This document shows positions 1-13,523 of a stretch of 64,000 bases of DNA, one piece after another. Position numbers and translations under genes: made by a program. The stretch is from Tetrahymena thermophila SB210. Its lineage: Eukaryota > Ciliophora > Oligohymenophorea > Hymenostomatida > Tetrahymenidae. Numbering within the stretch: the stretch's first letter is position 1; each line of letters starts with the position of its first letter. Under the pieces are notes generated by a model, which saw nothing but the letters and a program-made list of their open reading frames with translations, was not told where the DNA came from and searched no databases. The stretch lies in NCBI RefSeq assembly GCF_000189635.1, contig NW_002476151.1:62001-126000 (forward strand), given 5' to 3'.

Positions 1-1997
1 GATCAAAATTAGCTGATAATTAATTCATTCATTTATACTTAACTTATTAATCATAATGTATTAAAAAAGGAAATAGATTAAAGAAATTTCTTAGAAATGC
101 TAAGAGAACATAAAGTAAGCAATTAAATGAAATGGGATTAAGCTTAGAAACTTATGCAAAATGATTAGAGATGGATTAAAATAAAATAAATTAGTGAAAA
201 AAAACGTTTGTTTTAAGATTATATTCAAAAGATTAAAAGAATTGAAAGACAAGAGTAGTAAAATAAATCTGAAAAGGCTAAGGAAGACTTTTTCAAATTG
301 CTAGAAGAATAAAATTTTAATTCTGATGCAAAGTTCTATAAGGTAGTTAGCAGCTTTGCTTAAGACCCAAGATATAAAGCTCTAGATGAAAAAAATAGGG
401 AGACATATTTTTAAGACTTCTTAGATAGATTGTTCGAATAAGAACAAGAAAATATGAAAGATGAAAAAAAAATTCATATTGATCTCCTTAAAAAAAAGGT
501 AAATAGATATTAAATGATAAGCCTATAATTGATAAAAAAATATTTTTAATTATAAAAATAGATTCTTTAGTTAAGTGATTTATCAACATCGTTTAGATGG
601 TCTGAGTTTTGTTAGAGATTCAAGGACGATGAAAGCTTCAAAAAGCTTTCTGATTTTGATAAGATTTATATTTTTTCAGATATCATTCAAGATTTGCAAA
701 AATCTGAAAACGATGAAAGACGTAAAAATAAACGTAGAAATGAAAGAATCAATAGAGAAAAGTTTAGAGAACTTTTGAAATAAAAAATTGCATATGGAGA
801 GATCAACCATAAAACAAAATGGAAAAACTTTGTTTAAACAATCAAAGATGCTCCAGAATTTTTAAATATGCTTGATCAACCAGGTTCTGCCCCACATGAA
901 TTGTTTGAAGACTAGTAGGATTTATTAATCGATAATCATAAAGCTATGAAAGCAGAAATAAAGCAACATATAAAATAATCAGGAATGAAGGTAATTAATT
1001 TTTTGTTTTGGAATTTATTTATTTATTTATTTTAAGTTATTTCTAAATATTTATTTATTTATTCATTCATTCTTTTTTGTGTGCATAAATAGGTTGTAGC
1101 TGATATTACTTTTTAAGAATTTATTGAAAAAATGAAACTTTTGAGTGTTTTTGATACCCTTGAAGATTACCTGAAGAATTTCTATTACCACTATTTCATT
1201 CAAAAAGCAAAACTCAAGGAAAAAGAAACATAAAAGAAACATAAAAAGGCTCAGAGAAAATATCTCAAATTTTTAAAAACTTTGTAAGAATTGAATAAAG
1301 ATAGCTAATATAAAGATTTTTAAGAAATTATAACTAAAGGATTAGGTGAAGAAATTAACGCCTAGATTCCTCTCACTGAAAGAGAAGAAATTTTTAAAGA
1401 ATATGTAGCTACACTTGATCCTAACTATAAAGATATTTATATAGAACAAGAAACTGTTCCTCAAGATTTGAATAAACAAAACTCTTAATAAAATAATAAT
1501 TCTAAAGGTAATAGTTAAATATAAACAAATAGCTCTGCTCTTGCTGCAACTGCTGCTATACCTCCTATTGTTCATAATCCTCCCTAGATTTCTAAGATGG
1601 AGCCTTCACCTCAAAAAAAGTAATAGCTAAACCATAAAGTAATTTTTTATAGTAGTGGAACTATATTTTATTTTATTTTTTTAATCAAAAGGGAAGTGCT
1701 GATGAAGGAGAAGAAGGTGAAATACCTTAAATGGAGAAGAAGCTTAAAAACAAATCAGATGATGAAGATGGAGAGTAAGAAGAGGGAGAGGATTCTGATA
1801 GTGGATAAAAACATAAAGATAAAAAGAAAAAGAAAAGCAGTCATAGACACCGTGAACATCACTCATCAAGAAATAAAAGCAAAAAGAGTCGCTCCCGATC
1901 AAATTCTCGTTCTCGCTAGGAAAAGAAAAGTAAAAAGAAAGATAAAAAGAAAAAGAAATCTCACAAACATTCAAGAAGTAATTCAAGCTCTAATTGA
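1..1997 (+). CDS. PRP40: PRP40-type pre-mRNA processing factor (FF domains), 5' partial
   Basis: The gene enters from the left edge and ends at TGA 1995-1997. Three introns fit (499-561, 991-1092, 1639-1691), leaving 592 in-frame residues. The first 60-70 bases are AT-rich and may be the tail of another intron. FF-domain hallmarks are visible: FLEMLREH near the start, FAQDPRYKALDEKNRETYF, and later REKFRELLKQKI. The segment LDQPGSAPHELFED matches the stretch that in PRPF40 proteins follows an FF repeat (GQ.GS.P..LF.D). The C-terminus is Lys/Asp/Glu-rich and ends in an SR-like run (RSRSNSRSR). Family knowledge: Prp40 is a U1 snRNP-associated splicing factor acting in the nucleus, and its WW domains lie N-terminal, here outside the window. 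PRPF40 is favoured over TCERG1 because of the GSAP..LFED segment. Confidence 0.85.
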
Positions 1998-2918
1998 AGA
2001 GTTAAAAATTTTAAGCTAAAGTAATATGATTGTTATATTAGCTGTGGCGACAATCTATATCGCTTTAATATTTATGATAAAATTAGATTATCTAAATTTC
2101 AATTAATTTAAAAAATTCATACCTTTATTTAGCATTTTTATTTTCTCTATAAATAAAAATAAATAAATTGTCATTTGTTTTAAAAGAAATTAAAAAATTT
2201 TTAATTTAATTTGGATAAATTTTGAAAAAAAATAATTTTTTTATGTTTTTAGTAAAGCATTTTTTATCTTAATTATTTTTAAACTTTTTTTTAATAATTC
2301 GTTTTTAATATGGTAAAAAAAATTTAAAAATTAGATAAAAATAAATATATAAATGACAAAAAGTATTTATGCATAAATTTATTGTTAAATATTAATATAA
2401 AAGATAAGTTTGTTGGAGAGAATTTTTTACATTAAAAATATGAAATTTAGTCTTTAATGATAAAATATCAAACTTAGCTTTAAAGAATATATAAAAAATA
2501 ATTTAAGGTAAATAGTTCTCGAATTATATTTGAAGAAATTCTGATAAACCTAAATCATATGTTAGAAATATTTTGAAATTTAGTTCAATAAATTTATTAT
2601 TTTACTTTTGTAGTCATAATATATCAGAATTATGTGTTTTTACTTTGCTTTTCACTAGTAAATATTAATTATTTTTGATATAAATCAGCTAAAAAAATTA
2701 AAAAAAAGCTTAGATTAAACTATTACCTAAAAATTAAAATTGCTTATTAATTTATATATATGTACTTTTTATTATTATCTTTTTTTAATTTCTAAATCTT
2801 TAATTCACATAATTTATTAATCAATCAATCTATTATTAATAGTAAATTATTCTTATATTTCAAAACAAAGTCCTTGAAAAAAGTTTAATATATTTAGAAT
2901 TAGTTCGAAAAAAGAAAT
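1998..2918. other. intergenic, AT-rich
   Basis: There is no frame with coding character on either strand, only A/T homopolymer runs. It should hold the 3' end of the PRP40-like gene and the promoter of the kinase gene, but no specific element can be named. Confidence 0.7.
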
Positions 2919-5900
2919 ATGAATTACATAAATTAACTATTTAAAAACTAAAAGTAAATATCTCATTAAAATGAATTGGTTAATCAGATAATTTTGATTA
3001 TTTATTAGAGATTTAAAAGATTAGCATCAACCAATTAAAGGTGATTCGCCGTAAAAAAAATTAGATTTAGCAGATCAAAATGACTAAAAAGTTTTAGCTT
3101 CATCAAATTAGAATAAGTCCATAAAAGAAGAGATTATGGATGATATGGATTAAAGGCATTAATATCGTGAATTCAAGATGAAAAATAAAGCAGCCCAACA
3201 CTTAAATAGATCAATTACTTCAAGGAATTAAGTGTTGTTGAATGAAATTTAGAATAAAAGTACAGTTTATTTTTTTTATATTCTGTTATTGGAATTTTTT
3301 TTTTCATAAATGATAAAAGAAGAAGATTAAAATGTCAATTTTGTAGGTGATTCTATTCTATAATAATATTATTAAGAATAAATTAATTACTAGGTCCCTT
3401 TATAAGATAAAAAAAATAAGTTTTACAAACAAAAAGTTGTTTTTAATATAGGAGAAGAAAATTAATAAGATTTTTAAGAAAATGTAGCTTAAAAAATAGA
3501 AACCAACGAAGAAATAAGACAAAAAGATGTTGATAAATCACGTTTTACTCCAGATTAAGAAAATTTCTTTAATAATTTGAAAAAAACATAAACTATAAAA
3601 GATTAAAAGTATGCAAGTGAAAATGATATTTAATAATTATAATCAACAATCAACTAAAAAAATTAGAAACTATAGCAGTCACAAGTAAACAAATAAAAAG
3701 AATAAGTAGAATCAACTAAATTTATAAGAATGAAAACAAGCTAATTTAATTGTGAGTCTGAAGTATTTAAGAATTCATTAAAATAATAGAGTCTTTTTTA
3801 ATTTAATAAGCAAGAAACCATTCAGAATGGATATCTTGATTCAATTTTTATAAGCGAAGATGATGAAGACATGGATGATGATAATAACGATAATGAATAT
3901 GAAAATGACTAAAACATAATTGAAGAAGAATAAGAAACATAGTCAAATAAGGAAACGTTTGATATATAAGAATAGCTTTAAAAACCACCATTTAATGAGG
4001 AAGATGAAACTCAAGTCCAATAAGCTTTAGAAAATATTAAAATTTAAAAAAATAAAAAATAAAAAGTAAAGAAGTTAATAAGAAAAAAATATGAGCTTAC
4101 TGCAGTACCTGACGAAATGAATTCATTTTACATAACTTTATAAAGAGGGAAGAAGAAAAAATAAAAAAATTTTAATAATGAAATTCTAAGTATTTAATTC
4201 ATACCTTAAAGTTAAACTTTATTGAAAGATCACGTAGGTGATTTTTAAATAAGAAACGAAAGCAAAAGCAACTTAAATAATTTAATTCCTTCTAAAAATA
4301 AAGAAAATTTATCTTTTGTTCTCAATTGCTCTAATGTTTTCAATTTTAGCAAAATGACTTCTGTATTATTAAACTTTCAATATAAAAAATAAGTAAATTT
4401 ATTAATATTTTATATTTTTAAAATAAATAACCTAATTTTTATTTGAAAAGGATGCACTGCTTTATCATTAACAAAATGATTTTCGTTATATAACTTCTAT
4501 AGGTGAAGGAAGCTTTGGTACAGTAGATTTGTATGAATTTACTCCATTAAAGTTTCCGATTGCTGTAAAAAAATTAAAAACTATTGAAGAATTTGCTCGT
4601 GAACTCTATTTAATGGAAACACTACAATCTATTTATATGCCACAACTATTTTTTTATGATGAAACTTAGAAAAAGCTATTCATGGAAATGGGTTTGTGTA
4701 GTTTAGAAGATTTAAAAAAGTATTCTGAGTAGACAGATTTCTGTCTCACCGATTAGTAGACTTTTTCTATTTTAAATTAACTATTAGTGGCTATAGAATT
4801 GTTCATCGATTAAAAAGCTTTCCATAGTGACATAAAACCTTCAAACATAGTTATCAGATCTAAATTAAATGAGAGCAATAAAATTTAATTATAACTCATG
4901 ATAATAGATTACGGAGGAGCTTCTTTTGATATTGAAGATTATTGGATATATTACACTCCAGCTTTTGTATGTCCAAAATTATGGGAAAAGTTGTTATCAA
5001 GTGACTCGTGCTTTTCAAAAGATATTTCTAAAGAAAAATCAGCATACATATAAGAATTAGATTCAATAGAAGAAAATTATGAATAAGAATGTGATACAAA
5101 TAACATTGAAAAGTCCAAGTTAGAAAATAGTGTAATTAATAAAATAAAAATAAAACCTATAAAATAGACCAATCTAGGAGAAATTGACAGGAGGCAGTCA
5201 ATGGAAAATTCATTGACGTTAAAAACAAATAATTCAAATGATAAAAGTACACTTGCAAGTAAAACAAGCCAAAATTTCCCTAGCTATTAATAATAAGATT
5301 CTATTTAAATGCTTACAGATCAAAAGCAACCAATTAGCAGAGTATTTAATGATAACTTATCAAGTTACTAAAAAAGTTAAAATTTTGATAAAAAATCTAA
5401 AATTTTTTAATTTTAAGAAACTTACAGTAAGCAATTGTCTATGAATGAAGGTAATAAAGATTTTTCATAAATTTTAAAGATACAAAATTAAGAATAATCA
5501 TAATTAAAGAGTTAGCAAATAAATTATGATGACATATAAATAACTTAAAATTTAAAACTGGAGAGAAATAATGAAAAGATTGCTAATGAAATAACTTTAA
5601 CATGGGAAGAAGTGAGATATTCTGAGATGTATGCAGGGTGTAGATGCATTTAATACCTTATCCTAAACAAAAATGAAGAAGATTTGTTCAAAAAGAAAAA
5701 TATTGATGAATTCTTTATGAGATACCATAAACAATACCCAAAAACTTTAAAATTAATGTATAAAATTATGAAGAAAAACAAATTCTGCTCTTTAAATAAA
5801 AGTTAATTAAATTAACTTTTTACAAAAACAACAGAGCAAGATTTTAAAATAGATATTGATCCTAATATTCTATTCGAAATTTCCCCTTTAAAAAAATAAT

Positions 5901-5929
5901 GGAATCAAATATTAAAAACATAAATCTGA
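2919..5929 (+). CDS. divergent Ser/Thr protein kinase with large low-complexity insert
   Basis: A 945-aa model uses introns 2954-3008, 3260-3319 and 4393-4450. The ATG at 2919 is chosen because the first intron restores the open frame, while the unspliced reading hits TGA. Residues 1-450 are Gln/Asn/Glu-rich and probably disordered. The kinase domain starts near 466 with a glycine loop (GEGSFGTV, 471-478) and a VAIK-type lysine (IAVKKL, K493). The catalytic loop is HSDIKPSN (D580; Arg of HRD is Ser) and the Mg motif is DYGG (D606; Phe of DFG is Tyr). About 200 disordered residues interrupt the C-lobe after VCPKLWEKL. A helical end then resumes (WEEVRYSEMYAGCRCI). Lys and both Asp are present, so it could be active. 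HSD instead of HRD argues against activation-loop phosphorylation control. No family assignment is possible by eye. Confidence 0.8.
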
Positions 5930-6734
5930 CAAATAAATAATATATTTAATTAATTATTTAATTTTATATCTATTTCATTTAACCAAATAAATAATTATTT
6001 TTAAAATATATATTCAAAATTAATCTTTTAATTGTTTAATAATTTATTATTTTAAATTTGAACAAAAGTTTTAGTATATAATTAAAACTTAATTTACACC
6101 TAACATTTTTAAAATGGGTATTATTTATTATTTACTTTTGATTTAATTAATAAACAATTGTAAATACTTATTTAATACAGCCACTAATTTTCTTAAATTT
6201 TGTTTTTAGTACCCAATAATCTAATTTTAAGAAAAAAAAAAATTATTTAATCTGAGATTAGAAGTGATTTGAAGTAGGTATATATTATATAATAACTAAA
6301 TATATTATATTAATTTACGCTCCTTTTAACTTTTATAAATCTTTGGAAAAAAAAATTTATAATTCAATTTTTATTAATAAAAACTTAATAAATTGAAAAT
6401 ATTAACAAAAAGTAACCTATCAAAACATCCAATTTGATATCTTAATTTTAAAAAGATAAGTAAAAACTATAAAATATTTATTATTCTTGAAAATCAAGTA
6501 GAAACAAAGTACTTTTTTTTAAGAAAAGTAAAATTTTTATATTAATAAATTTACTCTTTTTAATTAATATAAATGCATAAATTTTCAGTATAATTTAAAA
6601 ATTTAATATAAAATAAATTTAATTTTAATACTTTATATCTTATAAATTAACTTATTGATTTTTATGAAGATATTTATTGTTTACCTTCAAGCAATAATTT
6701 ACTCAATCAAATTAATCAAAACTTACTTTTTAAC
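5930..6734. other. convergent intergenic spacer
   Basis: It lies between the stops of the kinase gene (+) and the Gln/Asn-rich gene (-). It is nearly all A/T, with no ORF of coding character and no recognisable element. Confidence 0.7.
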
Positions 6735-9700
6735 TCAAAACATAGATTTTTTTTTTGTTTTTTTGTTAATATTGGCAGCTTGTAGAGAGTTGTCTTATGT
6801 AGTTTTTAGCAAATTATTTGAAATAATATTTGTGTTACTGTTACAAGTAGTTACAGTGCTTGTTGTAGGGTTCTACTTGGCGTTATTAGATGACATGCTA
6901 AAAAATCCGTTTATTTAACTTTATACAAAACTACCTTTTTTCTAAATGTTATTTTGTTAGAGAATACTATTTGCTAACTGTTAAGGATTACAACCACCAT
7001 TGTTAGACTAAGAAAAACCTACTTAATTAAGTTAATTAAAAGTATTAGTATTTGTATTTGTATTTGCGCATGTGCTACCTGCTGGGTAATTGTTATTTGC
7101 ATTCAAACTTGAGTTGACCTATTAAGTTGTGCTGTTATTACTGTTATTATTAATGTTATTATTGTTATTAAGCTAACTATTCATACTACTGCTATTATTA
7201 TTAACTCCACTATTTGGATAATTATTATGCTGACTGTTTGTGTTATTGGTGTTACTATTGTTATTATTTGTGCTATTATTAGTAGACCTAAATAATTCAA
7301 CTTAAAAATTCATTTGAGTACTTCTTGAGCTTAGTGGCGACGCTAATGATTATTTCTTATTTAAAAATTAATTATTATTGCTATTTTTATTATTATTTGT
7401 TGATTACTAGTTTATTGTCAACTGTTATTGTTATTGTTACTACTAGCTATTCTACATCTTTTCATTAAATGGCTAAAAGTTTTAATTTAGCACAACTCTT
7501 GGGGATAATTGTGAAGAACTAATCGATTAATATTACTATTAATACTAATTATGATTTTGAAATTGCTATTGATAATTTGCTGAAGAAGGTGTTTATATTG
7601 ACTGAGAGCCTGCTAAAATAGCACTATTAGGAATTATTGGGTTATTCATTAGCGAGAGAGCTTGAATTTAATTTTTATGACCTTTTTTTATTGTGTTGGC
7701 CTATGTTGCTGATTATGCATTTGGTGAAATCATCTGATTTGAAGGAGTCTGAGGTATTTAGCTTTGTTGCTGATTCAAGCTTTGAGTGTTAGTTTCTATT
7801 ATTAGGTTCATAAGATTTTCAGATTTAGTATGCTTATGCATATTTGCTACTTTCTTAATTTAAGGAGAGCTTACTTTTTGTGCTTATAAATTTGAACTAT
7901 TTATCGTTGATTATATCATCTTTGGCTATTAAACTGGTTGCTATACATTAGAGGCCACACTATTTGTGTTAAATTACAATAAATTTTAACTTAAAACTTT
8001 TTAGTTTTAGTTTTAATATTAAGGAATTTACTACACAACAGATTGAGATAAGTTTGATGCATTTGGGGTTAGGAACTATAATTAATTACTATTTGTAATT
8101 TAAGCACCCTGAATATTATTATTTTTTAAAGTATTTTAAATGAAATTATTATTTGCTGGAGTATTTTATTGCAATTATATTAACTATTCTGAAGCATTTT
8201 CAGAATCAAAAAATTGACCTAATTGCTATTTGCCCTGTGCTAGTTGTTGGTTTATATTGGTATTTACAGAATTATTATAGCTTGGTGATTAAACAAATGT
8301 TGATTATTATATAATAGATAATTAATTTTGTGAACCGTGTGAAGTTATTTCTGGCTTTTAAAAATCGAAATTGTTAATTGAATTGCGTTATGTTTGATAG
8401 TTGCGAGCAGATACCGTTTATTTTGGTGTAGATTATGTTAAGTTATTTGAAAGTTGCTGTACTAGATTATAAACATTTTTTGTTTCTTTTTATTGATATT
8501 TAAACAGTTAAGGAGATTTTTTACGCAAAACATTTGGATTGTTATTAATCTCAAGTGATGAATTTCTTGAAACGTGCTTACTGTTCACATTCATCGAATT
8601 TGTAACTGGAATAGCAGCATTAGAATTAGTGGCTGTAGAGTGATGTGATTTCTCAATGGCAGTTTTTACTTAAGAATTCTTTCTGGTATTAGCCTCGCTT
8701 CTTGTTGTTTGTTAGCTAATTACTTTTTTCTGCTATTCAAGTTATTATTTTGGGGAATTAATTTGAATGTTATTTCCACTACTATTAATATGAATAAAAG
8801 TTGCCCCACTTTTTCTATTAGTGCTATTTGTAGCTGTCCTTGCTGCTCCTCCTGCATTTTAGTTATTGCTATTACTATTAATTGTATTAACATTAGTATT
8901 TAGATTAGATGAATTGTTATTGCTATTTTGTTGCTAAACCATAACTGTTTATCCTGACTATTAAGATTAAACTAAATTATTTATTTAAGGATTGTTGAAA
9001 TTTAATAAAACCTTAACAATATTATTTGATTATTATGTTGGTGACTATTAAGTAAAACTTTCTAGTGTAGTCTTTTACTACTATGGAGATAGCAGAAAGG
9101 GTTGGTATTAATTTTAATTAATATAATTTTATATTTACTGCTTTTACTATTTATTTTACTCGTTTTAACTCAGTGTATGTACTGAAGAGAATTAATTTTT
9201 ATTTGTATCTTATTTGCTTGCAGGATTTTAATTTTAAAATTCAGACTAAAAGGCTACATTCTTTTGTTGTTGAGAAATTGCTTGATTTTAATTAGTTATC
9301 TAAGAAGATTGAGAGTTTATATTTTTGTTATTTTATTGCTTTTAAGAAACTGGATCAGATTTTAAAATTGCAGATGCATAAGCCTAGTTGCTGATTTGTT
9401 GTTTAAACATTTCATAAAGATTATATTTGGGAGTTTGCAAATCTATATTCTTGCTTGAACAGCTTCTCTATGAAAGGGGTTCTTTTATTATTTGATTTGT
9501 GCTTATATTATCATTGTGACAGGTTTTTTCTTTTGAGAAATTTAGCTGATCTAATTTCAACTTAAGATTTAAGTGTTTCATATTGCCTTTCTTTAACATT
9601 AGTTAGCTGGAAGATACACTTTGTTATTGATTTAAAAAAGAACCTTATGGTAAACTCTAACTCACTTGATTATTAGCTGTTATACTATTATTATTTCCTT

Positions 9701-12700
9701 AATTAGAGTTAGAATTATTATGAACATATTGTTGTTGAATGCTCTACTAATAAATCTGCTAATTTTGTTATTTCTTTTTTGCAGCTGCACTATTTTTTGT
9801 TGAAAAACTCTTGCAAATTAGATTTTGTTAGTCCAAAGAAACCTAATTAAAAATGGAATTCATTTAATTTTATTAGAGTATATCTTAGCTTTAAATATTT
9901 TGATTGTTGACGCTATTTATTATATTTTCATTTTAAATTTAATTTGAATTTTTTGGGCTAGGCAATGAGTCTCTTGGCGATAGTGGCGGTTTATTTGGTA
10001 AAGTTTAGCTGCCTTTACTAAGATTTTTTTATATAGAAGTTGCTATAATACTTGGTTAAATTTGGGGTTAGCGAGGAGTAAATAACTATGATTCCTTTGT
10101 GTCTAATTTATTAGCAACTGAAATTGATGATATAGAATTTGGGAAATTATTTTTTGTAGTATTTGTTGCCTATTAGAATTAAGTTTACTAATTAAAATTG
10201 TATTAACCTTATTATTATTTGCTTATAGATGAGCTAATTAATGAGTCTTTATGAACTTAGCTATTAGTAGGTATCTAAAATTGTGATTAACAGCTAGATT
10301 TAGTTGTTTAACTACTTTGCTGTATTTAAAAGCCACCCAGTTTACTATCACAGCTACTTTTTATATTGAGATTAAATTTATTAGTTGTAGTAGTTGGATA
10401 TTAATCTCTAGCTGATCTTATACAATTTTAAGTTTATTAAGAATTTAGTTAGTCTCTATGAGAAAATTTTACAGAAACCGAACCTGAATGCTAATGTTAG
10501 TTGGAAGATTTTCCTACTACTAATTTATTATCATTAAAATACTCAATATCATCTAATCTCAGCTGAGGAGTTAATCTTTTTTTAGACTAGTTTTGATTGA
10601 TTTAACTGTTGTTTTTCAAGTAATTGGCTACTTGTTAGCATTAAATTTATTAGTTTTGTTATTGCTAATGCATGTAATTATCTAAATTCATTTCATTTAA
10701 AGCTAAAATTTACATTTCATTATTACTTAATACATTATTATTTTTAAATTATTCTATATTTATTATCTCGCTTTTAGAAGGCTTTACTTTCATTTTTTTT
10801 TAAGTGCTAGTTGAATTTTGCTGTAACTATGCTAACTGATTTTAGATGATTTATTACTAATTATTGGAATTATTGGAGACATTAAAATTATTGCGAGATG
10901 TATCATTTAAAATTTAAGGATTCTATTAAATATTTTACTTATTGTGTTAAATTGCTTATTGGAGTAACAATTGCTGGGTCTACATATTTTAAATATTTGG
11001 GTTACTCTTTTTTTCATTTTTGTTATTTATTTAGATATTTTTATTAGCTAAATTAATATCTTTAGAGTTCAATAGAGACTAAATGTCTTTGGTTCCTGCT
11101 TACTTCTAAAAATCATTTGAAGATAAAGTTTGAAGATTTTATTGTTAATTTGGAGATTAGAAGTTTAATTAAATCTTATGAGGATTGATTGTAAATTAAT
11201 TTTCTTTCTCCTTTTAATTTAAAAATTTAAGAAACTGATCTAATTCTCGATAATCAAATTATTATCTAGATTCATCTTCTACAATGTGACTGCTAATGAG
11301 TGAGTGACTTGTAACTATTTCCTCTAATTTTTGATTCAATTCATGAATGGTTAATGATGCATCAGTGCGAGCTGTCTTTTTTTTGCTTTTTTCTTAAATC
11401 ATTTACTGTTAGCTAGAAAGTATTTACTGCTTTGTATTACTTTGACTTGGAATACTTTACTTAGCATTGTTCATTTATTCATTTTCCTTCTTTTAGCTAT
11501 TTTTGTATTGTTCTAATTTTTTTTAATAGTTAAGAAATGCATTAGCAGAAATCTCGTATTACTATAATTAAGACGAAGAACCTTGAGGCTATTGCTGAGA
11601 ATATTGTGATATAAAAATTTATTTACCTTTTTGGTTTTATAATTAGCTAGCTTATAAGTTTTTTTAAGATTTTTCCTCTCTTGAATTATTATTATTTTTT
11701 TAACCTTGATTTATCTTTAAACTATTCAGAGATGAAACTGAATTAATAGGACCACAGTTTGATCTTTAGAAATTTAAGTATTAAACAAATCTATCTGTTA
11801 ATTCTAAATCTTCTGTATTACTATTAGCAATCAAATCTTATTCAATTATTATTTAGTCATCCCTACATGAGCCTCTATTAATAAAGCTGCTAATTTCACC
11901 TAACAGTAATTCATGAGATTATTCTGTTTCTTTTTACTATTGTTATATTTATTCCTATTTATCTTCTGAGCTTTCATTTGTTCTAAGAGGGGGTTTTTCA
12001 CCTACTATTCCTTTTGGAGGGCGATCTGGATTTTTTTTATTCTCCTCCTCAATTAGTTAAGCTATCCTGTAATAATCAAAGCGCCTCTTTTTATCATGGA
12101 AATTATTTAAAATATAAGTTTCAGGGAGCATAAATAGTCGTGGAATATCCTTGTGAAACTTATAATATTCAGTTAAAAGTTTAGATTTCTTTGGGTATTC
12201 TGAAATATTGTAATATCTTTTAAGGTACTCTGCTTCTTCATCATACATAGTCATATCTTTGTATTATATTGCAGCTTTTGTTCTAAAATTATTTAAGATT
12301 TCATTTAAATCTCTCGTATAATAATAATTCTAAGAAGATGCATATTTGGTATAAAGTCTACTAACTATTTATGCGCTAGTGTAGTATATTTTATGTGAAT
12401 TCTAACAAATTTAGCATTATGCTTAGTCATCTAAAATAAATTTGTTAGAGTAAGCATTTTAATGATGAACCTGTTAACAGTTTTAGTTCTATTAAGATTT
12501 GTTTGAAGGTATATTGTGTTATTTCACAATTTATATATTAAGCTTTGGCATAAATGAAGAGCCTTCTAAATAATCTTAACTTGCAGCATTTCTATTGCTA
12601 ATCTAACCATTTTAAATTTCCAAACTGTCAATTTTACAATTAGACAATAAATTTGAGTTAGGTAAAATAGATCCTCCAATCTTTAGGCTTTGCTCGTTTA

Positions 12701-13523
12701 GAAAGTTATCTTCCTGCTTTACATTCTACTAATATAATTACTGCTAATTTTCTTTTTGGATATTTCCATTTTATTGTCTTAAACTACTGTAAACTTTTTC
12801 ATTTTATATACTTTTTTATAAGTTAAAATTTTTTGAACTGCAAACATTTAAATCATTGCTAACAACATTATTTTCACACCAACTAGTTAAAGAAGGAGGA
12901 CTATTTAAATTTGGCCTTTTTGTAATATTATTGGGCAACTTATTGTTTTGATTAACCGAATGCTGCTATTAGCTTAAGTTTTCTTAATCTAAAAATAAAA
13001 TCTAGCTTTACGCTCTAGTACCTCCTATTTATGCAGTTGCTGCTTTTTCTTCTGTATTTAAATAACACTAATAACCTAAACCATTTTAATATTCTTCATT
13101 ATTCATGTTTTATTTCAACTATTGATTCACATGTCCTATATTTTTTTAATTTAAGTAGTTTTCTTAACTATTTTCAGAGATTTGGATTTCATAATAATCT
13201 TATTTATCTGTAATATTGTCTATGCATTAATCAAGTATATTTACATAATTATCTTCATTGTAATCTTCAATAAATTCCTAATCTATAAGTTAGCCAGATA
13301 TATTGCTTACAATCTGAAAAGCATTCCTATCTTAGTTCAGATTGTTATCATAAATGTCTATGTCATCTATTTCTTCTCTTTAGGGTATTTCATATTAATT
13401 TTGATAACCCTATTAATATTTATTAAGCTCTTTGTTTTAATAGCTAACTTAAGCATTATGCTTGTAAAAAGGATATTGATTCATCTGCTGCTATTAGTCT
13501 TTTTAATGATCATACTAACTCAT
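6735..13523 (-). CDS. giant Gln/Asn-rich protein with a conserved N-terminal block
   Basis: One uninterrupted exon of 6789 nt encodes 2262 aa, with ATG at 13523 and TGA at 6735-6737. Residues 1-350 are polar and Gln/Asn-rich. Residues about 355-490 differ: a CQIC pair,then a helical Tyr/Lys/Arg-rich segment including YYTRDLNEILNNF, LLTEYYKFHKDIPRLF and HDKKRRFDYYRI. This looks like a folded, conserved module, but I cannot name the family. The remaining 1,770 residues are Gln/Asn/Ser tracts, ending in a Lys-rich tail (KKTKKKSMF). No signal peptide or membrane span is visible. The composition is prion-like, as in many ciliate regulatory or RNP-associated proteins, but a role is not inferable. 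The plus-strand short ORFs across this region are shadows of it. Confidence 0.85.
7128..7275. repeat. AAT/AAC triplet-rich tract coding for poly-Asn
   Basis: Imperfect TTA/ATT/GTT triplets on the plus strand read on the minus strand as runs of Asn with scattered Ser in the C-terminal part of the Gln/Asn-rich protein. This is a slippage-prone coding microsatellite. Confidence 0.75.

Noticed and set aside
1696-2019. Lys/Arg-rich standard-code ORF of 107 codons
   Set aside because: It is an out-of-frame reading of the SR-like C-terminal exon of the PRP40-type gene.
6655-6918. Plus-strand hydrophobic ORF of 87 codons
   Set aside because: Most of it is antisense to the C-terminus of the Gln/Asn-rich gene; its composition is the mirror of Asn/Thr/Lys codons.
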